Shown here: piece by piece, positions 5,809 to 11,275 of the stretch
Layout: each line of letters begins with the position of its first letter
Numbering within the stretch: position 1 is the stretch's first letter
DNA from: UBA6544 sp049601975
GTDB lineage: Bacteria; Pseudomonadota; Alphaproteobacteria; UBA8366
Direction: 5' to 3'
Assembly (NCBI GenBank): GCA_049601975.1
Contig: JBMYRC010000129.1
Span: 1 to 11,275 of the forward strand
Length of the DNA stretch: 11,275 nucleotides
Program-made: the position numbers and the translations under genes
Notes under the pieces: model-generated
Databases searched by the model: none
What the model was told of the DNA's origin: nothing
What the model saw: the letters and a program-made list of their open reading frames with translations, nothing else

Positions 5809-6942
5809 ATGATGACGATTGTTGAATATATCAATCCGCGCAGTGGTGCGCTTTGGTCGAGCGACGTGCCGATCTGGTGTGCGCCGGATGATGGCGGTTA
5901 TGTCAATTTGACACCGGGTACAGGATTGACGCAGCAGTCCATAGCCCCCGGGGAGATTGGGCTTTGGCGATACCGGAACGCCATTCGATTACCGCGCGCT
6001 GATACCTCGACGCTCGGCGAAGGTTGGACGCCCTTGGTGCCGTCGGATTGGGACGGTGCCAGCGTTCTAATGAAATGCGAGCACATGATGCCCTCGGGTT
6101 CCTTTAAGGATCGAGGTACGGCTGTTTTGTTCAACTATCTGAAGCAATGCGGAACCACCGAGATACTTGAAGACAGTTCCGGCAACGCGGGCGCGTCCTA
6201 CGCGACGTATGCGGCGGCGTTGGAATTAGATTGCCGGATTATGGTTCCCGCGTCTGCCCCTGCCGGGAAAAAGACGCAAATTGCCGCTATGGGCGCGCGG
6301 GTCGAGGCGATTGAAGGATCGCGCGAGGATGTCGCGGCAGCGGCATTGAAGGCCGCGGAAGTGACGTTCTACGCCAGCCACAATTGGCAGCCCTTCTTTA
6401 TCGAAGGAACAAAGACGTTGGCGTTCGAGATTTGGGAGCAATTGGACTTTTCAGTTCCGGATAACATTGTTGTCCCGCTCGGTTATGGCAGCAACGTGAT
6501 CGGCCTCTATCTGGGTTTCTTGGAGTTGCAGGTTGCGGGCGAGATTGACAGGTTGCCGCGCATATTCGGGGCGCAAGCAGCGAATTGCGCGGCGTTGTAC
6601 GCAGCCTGGCAAGCAGGTGGCACGGCGGTGGATTTTCCTATCTCGGCGACACTAGCGGACGGTATCGCCAGCGAGAAGCCGGTCCGTGTCGCGGAAGTCA
6701 TGACGGCGACGCGCCGAACCGGAGGCGCCATCGTTGCGGCGGATGAGGATGAAATCGCGGCGTCCTTCCAGCAACTAGCGGGTGGGGGACTCTTCGTCGA
6801 GCCGACGAGCGCAACTGCGGGGGCAGTGTTGAGCCGCTTGATTGCGACAGGGATTGTCGCGCGAGAGGAGGCAACGGTTCTTGTGTTGACCGGGCATGGC
6901 TTAAAGGCAGTCGATAAGATTGCCCGGATGTCCGAAAGCTAA
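5809..6942 (+). CDS. Threonine-synthase-like PLP-dependent enzyme
   Basis: The 377-residue product belongs to fold-type II PLP enzymes close to threonine synthase, which converts O-phosphohomoserine to threonine. K100 in SGSFKDRGT is the Schiff-base lysine; SSGNAGAS (123-130) is the substrate/PLP ring asparagine loop; PLGYGSNVIG is the phosphate-binding region; and the LVLTGHGLK ending is typical. Many relatives begin with a cysteine-rich zinc ribbon. Here the matching region (about 9-31) keeps only C24, so the ribbon is lost or remodelled. I start at ATG 5809 (ATG 5812 is equally possible), with GAGG at 5801-5804; an in-frame GTG at 5788 has no good site. It precedes the formylglutamate-hydrolase-family gene by 140 bases on the same strand. 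A degradative lyase or 2,3-diaminopropionate-type activity cannot be excluded. LysR control is likely to have existed. Confidence 0.85.
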   Translation: MMTIVEYINPRSGALWSSDVPIWCAPDDGGYVNLTPGTGLTQQSIAPGEIGLWRYRNAIRLPRADTSTLGEGWTPLVPSDWDGASVLMKCEHMMPSGSFKDRGTAVLFNYLKQCGTTEILEDSSGNAGASYATYAAALELDCRIMVPASAPAGKKTQIAAMGARVEAIEGSREDVAAAALKAAEVTFYASHNWQPFFIEGTKTLAFEIWEQLDFSVPDNIVVPLGYGSNVIGLYLGFLELQVAGEIDRLPRIFGAQAANCAALYAAWQAGGTAVDFPISATLADGIASEKPVRVAEVMTATRRTGGAIVAADEDEIAASFQQLAGGGLFVEPTSATAGAVLSRLIATGIVAREEATVLVLTGHGLKAVDKIARMSES

Positions 6943-7082
6943 CGCGCAGTTGAAATGCTGCCCCGGTTGCCTCATCTCTTTAAATTATTCGGTTTCGTCT
7001 CACCGGGTTTGGTCGGCGGCGGCGCGGAATTGTAGGCACAGAGAAACGATCTGTCGACCGGATCCAGATTGAGGCGTCTTAT

Positions 7083-7958
7083 ATGAGCGAAACCATCCCC
7101 GGCGTATACAGGCTGGATACGCCAAAGGGCGCCGACATTCCCTTAGTTTTAGACTCTCCTCATAGTGGCTCGAACTATCCGGGAACATTCGACACTACCG
7201 TACCGATAAATGTCCTGCGGCGTGCTGAAGACATGTATGTCGACGATCTGTTCGCGGACGGTCCTACATTGGGGGCCCCTCTCGTATCCGCATTATATCC
7301 GCGCAGTTTCATCGATCCAAATCGTGCGGTCCGGGACCTCGACCGCGATATTTTGGAGGAACCCTGGCCGGAGCCGGTTCATCCGACGGAGAAAGCGCGG
7401 TTTGGGCACGGCCTGATTTGGAGGGTATGTCCTCCGGATTTTCCGATGTATGCACGGCGACTTTCGGTTGCGGAGGTCCGGGAGCGGATCGATCAGTATT
7501 GGACGCCGTATCATCAAACCCTTCAACAGTGCATGGACGAGACCCAAGCGCTGTTTGGTATGGCATGGCATTTCAATTGTCATTCAATGCCGTCGTCGAG
7601 TTTACTCAGAGAATCGCAGTTCAACAGCTACCGTCGCGCTGATTTTGTTCTCGGAGATCGAGACGGCACGACGTGCGATCGGGAATTCCTTAATGTTGTA
7701 GGGGCCACGCTAAAGGGTTTCGGTTATCGAGTACGGATCAACGATCCTTATAAAGGAGTTGAAATTGTCCGTCGTCACGGGCGTCCGGATATTGGGCGAC
7801 ACAGTTTGCAAATTGAGATCAACCGCGCGCTTTACATGAACGAGGAGACCTTCGAGCGGACGCCGTACTACGCCACTTTGAAAACGCATTTGTCCGAACT
7901 GATTGAGGTTGTTGGTGATTATGCGTTGGGACGTGCCGGCGCGAAGGCGGCCGAATAA
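7083..7958 (+). CDS. N-formylglutamate amidohydrolase family protein
   Basis: This 291-residue protein matches the family whose best-known member, HutG, cleaves N-formyl-L-glutamate to formate and glutamate at the end of one histidine-degradation route. Supporting blocks are LVLDSPHSGSNYP (21-33), FIDPNRAVRDLDRDIL (76-91), AWHFNCHSMPSSS (161-173) and the C-terminal LQIEINRALYM (242-252). Histidines 27 and 167 in these blocks are the likely metal ligands. ATG 7083 has GAGG at 7071-7074. No other hut gene (hutH, hutU, hutI, hutF) is present, so histidine catabolism is not shown; partnership with the threonine-synthase-like gene upstream points to another formylated or acylated amino acid. The gap between the two holds no obvious terminator, so cotranscription is plausible. 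Confidence 0.87.
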   Translation: MSETIPGVYRLDTPKGADIPLVLDSPHSGSNYPGTFDTTVPINVLRRAEDMYVDDLFADGPTLGAPLVSALYPRSFIDPNRAVRDLDRDILEEPWPEPVHPTEKARFGHGLIWRVCPPDFPMYARRLSVAEVRERIDQYWTPYHQTLQQCMDETQALFGMAWHFNCHSMPSSSLLRESQFNSYRRADFVLGDRDGTTCDREFLNVVGATLKGFGYRVRINDPYKGVEIVRRHGRPDIGRHSLQIEINRALYMNEETFERTPYYATLKTHLSELIEVVGDYALGRAGAKAAE

Positions 7959-8018
7959 CGTCTTTTTGTTTTTGGGTTCGAAAATTCTCTAGTGTGCAAT
8001 ATGGTTTAATGCCAAGAT

Positions 8019-8033
8019 TCCTAATTATTAGGA
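8019..8033. promoter_or_regulatory. 15-base palindrome before the STAS remnant
   Basis: TCCTAATTATTAGGA is a perfect palindrome around one central base, 17 bases before the likely TTG start of the STAS-domain remnant. It may be an operator of that dead gene. No protein can be named for it and it lacks a T-tract on the + strand. Confidence 0.3.
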
Positions 8034-8049
8034 TAAATGAGGGAAGTTC

Positions 8050-8456
8050 TTGAGGTCTAAGGTTTTCAATCGCGATGAGGCGATGGTGCTGGAATGTGCC
8101 GGTCGTTTGACAATTTGCGACAGAAAAGCGTCGATCGCATTTCCTACGACATTACTGAGAGCGGTCATTCCCAAGTGGTAATTGACCTCAGCAAGCTGGG
8201 TTATATTGACTCGGTGGGGTTGGGTATTCTTTTGTCATAGCGCGAGGGAGCCATGGGGCGTGGCAAGCGCATCGCAATTGCGGGTGCGGTGGATTCAGTG
8301 CGTGAAATCCTGGATATTGCGTCTTTCGGATCGTTTTTCGATATTCGCTTAGGAATTCGGTCGGTGCTATGGCGCAAACTGTTCCGACAAAATTCTTTCT
8401 TCCAAATCATGTTCGGGATCGAACAGCATGGTCAGGCGCAAAGTCTCACTCAGTGA
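8050..8456 (+). pseudogene. STAS-domain (anti-sigma-factor antagonist-like) remnant
   Basis: From a plausible TTG start (GAGGGA just upstream) the frame reads FNRDEAMVLECAGRLTICDR, which matches the first strands of a STAS domain. A frameshift near an AAAA run at about 8124-8127 moves the match to another frame: RISYDITESGHSQVVIDLSK, then LGYIDSVGLGILLS, an in-frame TAG at 8238-8240, and GKRIAIAGAVDSVREILDI. The DSVGLG motif includes the serine that is phosphorylated in SpoIIAA/RsbV-type proteins. The domain match fades near 8360; the open frame runs on to 8456 and invades the antisense of the NAD kinase 3' end, suggesting the true stop is lost. No RsbW-like kinase, phosphatase or sigma factor is nearby. 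A second start at 8253 with GAGGGAG upstream could give only the C-terminal half. Confidence 0.75.
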
Positions 8457-9134
8457 AACTTCGACACTCACGACATCGCGAACCTCGAACGCGTCAGCAC
8501 ATGCGCTCACCGGGCGTTTGCCAGATTCCAAGACCTCGAACTTCACCGTGGCGCCGTTGGGCAAGATGGCGCCGCGCCAGCGCCTCGGTCGAAACGCGCT
8601 GATCGGGGTGAGGCACAAGACGTCCGAACCGATCGGCACAATAGGGCCATAGGCAGATAGATTGTAGGCGGTGCTGCCCGCAGGAGTGCATAACAGGACA
8701 CCGTCGCAAATAAGTTCCTGTAGCCGGACGATTTCATCGACCGTAATTTTGATTTTAGCTGTTTGCTGAGTTTCCCGAAACAACGAGATGTCGTTGATTG
8801 CGATGGCATCCAACACCTTGCCCAAAATCGTCGTGGCTCGCATTTGCAAGGGACGGATGGAAACTGGTTCGGCGCGGTTCAATCTGTCTGGTAAGTCGTC
8901 CGGCGTATACTTGTTCATGAGAAAGCCAATACTGCCGCGATTCATGCCATAAATGGGTTTCAACTGCTCCTTGTAGTCATGCAGAATACTCAGCATAAAG
9001 CCATCGCCCCCGAGCGCAACGATGATATCGGCGTCTTCCGGAGCGACATGGGGGTAGCGTGTCGACAGGTCGCTTAAAGCTTCCTGAGCGTCGGAGGAGT
9101 TCGACGCAACGAACGCTATTTTGTTGTTATTCAT
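8367..9134 (-). CDS. nadK: NAD kinase
   Basis: The 255-residue protein makes NADP from NAD and ATP in the cytoplasm. It carries the diagnostic GGDG (42-45, with catalytic D44 in VALGGDGFML), the GMNRGSIGFLMN loop, INDISLFRE (113-121), LICDGVLLCTPAGSTAYNLSA (141-161) and LTPISAFRPRRWRGAILP. Its length and motifs fit the short alphaproteobacterial form. The second motif has ND rather than the commoner NE, a mild substitution. ATG 9134 is used; GGGG lies 8 bases upstream and no better start exists. The gene is divergent from a small secreted protein gene across 94 bases, and its 3' end faces the STAS remnant, whose surviving frame overlaps it by 90 bases. Confidence 0.95.
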   Translation of the reverse strand: MNNNKIAFVASNSSDAQEALSDLSTRYPHVAPEDADIIVALGGDGFMLSILHDYKEQLKPIYGMNRGSIGFLMNKYTPDDLPDRLNRAEPVSIRPLQMRATTILGKVLDAIAINDISLFRETQQTAKIKITVDEIVRLQELICDGVLLCTPAGSTAYNLSAYGPIVPIGSDVLCLTPISAFRPRRWRGAILPNGATVKFEVLESGKRPVSACADAFEVRDVVSVEVSLSETLRLTMLFDPEHDLEERILSEQFAP

Positions 9135-9228
9135 GTGGTAACCCCATGAGAATGGGTGACAATTGCCGCGTCAGTATAGTCGAGGGTACCGGTAGTGCCA
9201 GCGACGCGGACGAAACTGGAGGCGGAAT

Positions 9229-9705
9229 ATGTGGATACTTCGGAGTCTCGTACTCCTTACAATTATGTTCGCGGCGATACCGGGCAAGGCTAATGACCGG
9301 CATGCGGGGTATTACTACCCTAAACCCGTTACGAGTGAAGTCTATCGCCCACGTGCCCGAAAGATGATGGGGGCCAATAAACAAGCTCGCATTGCATTCG
9401 TGACCAATATTACCAACGGCATGCTGAATAAGGCTGCCTATCCTCCGCAATATGCTATTTTCTCGAAGGGTGCGCGTCAGGAGAAATTGGTTATCGTGGG
9501 AATTCGTGATGACGCCTATAACACCATCTTCAGAGCGCGGGCCTTACTGGCGCAATTGACGGCGGTCGCGCGGACGACACGGATCATTCAAGAACAAATG
9601 AAGCCAGGTGACCTGACGTTCTTGGACCTATTGAACCTAATGGGTTTCGAGCAGATGACGATAAGCGACGGCAAGAGCTTCTCGCATCAGATTACAATTA
9701 GGTGA
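9229..9705 (+). CDS. Small secreted protein of unknown function
   Basis: The 158-residue product begins with a classical signal peptide (MWILRSLVLLTIMFAAIPGKA, likely cleaved around residue 21-22), so the mature protein of roughly 136 residues should be periplasmic or secreted. Conserved-looking blocks are DRHAGYYYPKP, RIAFVTNITNGML, YPPQYAIFSKGARQEKLVIVG, YNTIFRARALLAQLT and FLDLLNLMGFEQMTISDGKSF. From memory, similar proteins occur in many alphaproteobacteria, where some are labelled molybdopterin-guanine dinucleotide biosynthesis protein A. Nothing here resembles the nucleotidyltransferase MobA, and secretion argues against that name. GGAGG lies 6 bases before ATG 9229. The stop nearly abuts the next gene's start (14 bases), so the two are probably cotranscribed. 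No function can be given. Confidence 0.85.
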   Translation: MWILRSLVLLTIMFAAIPGKANDRHAGYYYPKPVTSEVYRPRARKMMGANKQARIAFVTNITNGMLNKAAYPPQYAIFSKGARQEKLVIVGIRDDAYNTIFRARALLAQLTAVARTTRIIQEQMKPGDLTFLDLLNLMGFEQMTISDGKSFSHQITIR

Positions 9706-9719
9706 TAGAGGAGGGAGCG

Positions 9720-10124
9720 ATGTCGGATCGAGATGCGGTGATGTTCGTCAATGACGCGTTTTATATGTGTTTTGCGGCCGGCGATGCGGATGGCATGGAT
9801 GATTTGTGGGCTAAATCCGCCTCCGTCAGTTGTATTCACCCGGGATGGGAATCTCTGGTCGGTCGGACGGCGGTTGTCGACAGCTGGCGTAGTATTATCA
9901 CCACGGGGGTGCCACAAATTCGATGCCGTGAGCCAGTAGTTTCCCTCTATGGTGATACCGCGTGCGTCATCTGCTTTGAGGAGGTCGAGGGTGGGTTTTT
10001 GATCGCGACCAATCTCTTCGTGCGCGAAGGGGAGGCGTGGAAAATGGTTCACCATCAGGCTGGACCAACACGTGGGCAGCCGTCAACGCAACAGCCCGCC
10101 AACGAAAATAGATCGATTAACTGA
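9720..10124 (+). CDS. SnoaL/NTF2-like small protein
   Basis: The 134-residue product fits the SnoaL_3-type branch of the NTF2-like fold: a helical start DAVMFVNDAFYMCFAAGDADGM, then WAKSASVSCIHPGWESLVGR (30-49), VVDSWRSII, and beta strands with VSLYGDTACVICFEEV, FLIATNLFVREGEAWKMVHHQAG (92-115). Proteins of this form are small cytoplasmic alpha+beta barrels, some enzymatic (ketosteroid-isomerase-like) and many of unknown role. A low-complexity polar tail (about 116-134) follows. ATG 9720 has GAGGAGGG just upstream; an in-frame GTG at 9702 would overlap the previous stop but has no site of its own. It likely forms a two-gene unit with the secreted protein gene. It converges on moaA, with 9 bases between the two stops. 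Confidence 0.85.
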   Translation: MSDRDAVMFVNDAFYMCFAAGDADGMDDLWAKSASVSCIHPGWESLVGRTAVVDSWRSIITTGVPQIRCREPVVSLYGDTACVICFEEVEGGFLIATNLFVREGEAWKMVHHQAGPTRGQPSTQQPANENRSIN

Positions 10125-10125
10125 T

Positions 10126-10140
10126 CGGCTGTGTTAGCCG
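10126..10140. terminator. Small hairpin between convergent stops
   Basis: CGGCT-GTGTT-AGCCG forms a 5-base-pair stem straddling the gap between the SnoaL-like and moaA stops, overlapping the moaA stop codon. It could serve both strands, but the stem is short and no U-tract follows, so this is weak. Confidence 0.2.
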
Positions 10141-11189
10141 CCGGTTACGCTCATATGGCGGCCGACGCCGGGGCGTTGGTGGCGGCGGTCGATGATAAAG
10201 TCATGGCCCTTGGGTTTGCGCCCAATGGCCTCATCGATGGCGGCGGAGACAGCGGCATCGTCCGGGCTCGCCCGCAGGGAGGTCCGTAAGTCCGCCGCAT
10301 CTTCCTGACCCAGGCACATATAAAGCATCCCGGTACACGTCAAACGAACCCGATTGCAGGATTCACAGAAATTGTGGGTCATCGGAGTAATAAATCCGAT
10401 CCTACGACCGGTCTCGACGCAATCGACGTAGCGTGCGGGACCGCCGCTGGCGTGATCGCTCTCGTTTAGAGTCCACTGCTTTTGCAATTTTCCCCGGACC
10501 ATCGATAGCGGCCAATATTGATCGAGCCGAATTTCACCGCCGATATCCCCCATCGGCATAACTTCGATGAATGTCAGGTCGTGGCCTTCGTCGCCGCACC
10601 AACGGACCATGTCGTGGATTTCGTCATCGTTCACGCCCTTAAGGGCGACACAGTTGATTTTTATGGATAATCCGGCCACTTTAGCAGCAGCGATACCTTC
10701 GATGACCTTGTCGAATTTGCCCCAACGCGTAATCGCCTGGAATTTATCTGGATTGAGGGTATCGATGGAAACGTTGATACGCCGGACCCCGCAATCCGCG
10801 AGTGCTTGAGCGTATTTGGATAATTGGCTGCCATTGGTGGTGAGTGTCAATTCATCGAGTGCACCGGACTGAAGGTGCCGTCCCAGGCGTTCAAACAGCC
10901 ACATGATATTGCGGCGGACCAGGGGTTCGCCGCCGGTCATCCGCAATTTCCGGACGCCGCGTGCCACAAAGATCGAACACAACCGGTCCAGTTCTTCTAG
11001 TGTTAACAGATCGGCTTTTGGCAGAAATGTCATGTCCTCCGACATGCAATAGACACAGCGAAAATCGCATCGATCGGTGACTGAGACACGTAAATAGTCA
11101 ATTGTCCGATCATAAGGATCGATCAATGCGGTTCTGTTCAGTGGGTCGTCTTGTCTTTGTTCCAGCAAACCCTGTTCTCCGATTTCCAT
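10134..11189 (-). CDS. moaA: GTP 3',8-cyclase MoaA (molybdenum cofactor biosynthesis)
   Basis: This 351-residue radical SAM enzyme converts GTP to 3',8-cyclo-dihydro-GTP, the first step of molybdopterin synthesis, before MoaC. The N-terminal 4Fe-4S site is C41-x3-C45-x2-C48 (CDFRCVYC); the SAM-binding MTGGEPLVRR spans 84-93. The C-terminal cluster that binds GTP is C275-x2-C278-x13-C292 in NFCESCNRVRLTCTGMLYMC. The protein ends in GG, the conserved MoaA tail needed for catalysis. All key residues are present, so it should be functional. ATG 11189 is used; its ribosome binding site is weak and sits inside a small dyad (11181-11202). No other moa or moe gene lies in the window. The next upstream gene, if any, is beyond the right edge. 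Confidence 0.96.
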   Translation of the reverse strand: MEIGEQGLLEQRQDDPLNRTALIDPYDRTIDYLRVSVTDRCDFRCVYCMSEDMTFLPKADLLTLEELDRLCSIFVARGVRKLRMTGGEPLVRRNIMWLFERLGRHLQSGALDELTLTTNGSQLSKYAQALADCGVRRINVSIDTLNPDKFQAITRWGKFDKVIEGIAAAKVAGLSIKINCVALKGVNDDEIHDMVRWCGDEGHDLTFIEVMPMGDIGGEIRLDQYWPLSMVRGKLQKQWTLNESDHASGGPARYVDCVETGRRIGFITPMTHNFCESCNRVRLTCTGMLYMCLGQEDAADLRTSLRASPDDAAVSAAIDEAIGRKPKGHDFIIDRRHQRPGVGRHMSVTGG

Positions 11190-11202
11190 TGGAGTGGAAA
11201 TC
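11181..11202. promoter_or_regulatory. Dyad over the moaA start codon
   Basis: GATTTCCA and TGGAAATC are perfect 8-base inverted arms around a 6-base loop. On the minus strand the hairpin would hold the moaA ATG (11187-11189) and the bases before it, so it could limit translation initiation. No full molybdenum-cofactor riboswitch fits in the 73 bases left in the window. Confidence 0.3.
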
Positions 11203-11275
11203 CTGCGCCATTCGTTACGTATGTTGCCTGATAGGGCATATATGATGATGGAACATACACCTTCGCAAGCCGTTA

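Noticed and set aside
6943..7082. Possible terminator or attenuator between the threonine-synthase-like and formylglutamate-hydrolase-like genes (CCCGGT and ACCGGG)
   Set aside because: The arms are only 6 bases and about 40 bases apart with no T-tract, so they give no credible hairpin.
7083..7958. Naming the formylglutamate-hydrolase-family gene hutG
   Set aside because: No other histidine-degradation gene is present, and the family contains members with other substrates.
8123..8240. Programmed frameshift in the STAS gene at the AAAA run
   Set aside because: A second lesion (TAG at 8238-8240) lies downstream, so decay or sequence error explains it better than recoding.

Overview
The window looks like chromosomal DNA of an alphaproteobacterium. 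The NAD kinase, MoaA, ArgE-type deacetylase and a small secreted protein all resemble forms common in that class, and the DNA is moderately GC-rich. No tRNA, rRNA, CRISPR array or phage gene was seen. The organism assignment rests on protein resemblance only.

Left part (1-3664). The window opens inside a PLP-dependent D-cysteine desulfhydrase/ACC-deaminase-like gene. A palindromic REP/MITE-like repeat follows, then a TauD/TfdA-type Fe(II)/2-oxoglutarate dioxygenase on the + strand. Its 3' end overlaps, tail to tail, a minus-strand pair: an ArgE-type M20 deacetylase (TTG start) and an alpha/beta hydrolase. These two share one base, so they are almost certainly one transcription unit.

Middle (3677-5684). 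This looks like a gene desert but is a wrecked LysR-family regulator on the minus strand. An IS1111/IS110-type insertion sequence, itself decayed, splits the gene between its helix-turn-helix half (5509-5684) and its effector-binding half (3677-4467). The effector half also carries three nonsense codons and one frameshift. Divergent from it is a + strand pair: a threonine-synthase-like PLP enzyme and an N-formylglutamate-amidohydrolase-family enzyme. A dyad with LysR-box geometry survives in the divergent promoter region.

Right part (7959-11275). A broken STAS-domain (anti-sigma-factor-antagonist-like) gene comes first. It is followed by a minus-strand NAD kinase, divergent from a small secreted protein of unknown function and a SnoaL/NTF2-like protein. 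Minus-strand moaA (molybdenum cofactor step 1) ends the window.

Together, the left and middle genes (desulfhydrase, dioxygenase, deacetylase, hydrolase, PLP lyase/synthase, formyl-amino-acid hydrolase) suggest scavenging of amino acids or N-acyl/N-formyl amino acids. They may once have been controlled by the now-dead LysR protein. That link is inference. The right part is housekeeping (NADP supply, Moco). No clearly new system is visible. The most informative feature is the two-layer decay of regulator and insertion sequence, with intact catabolic genes on both sides.
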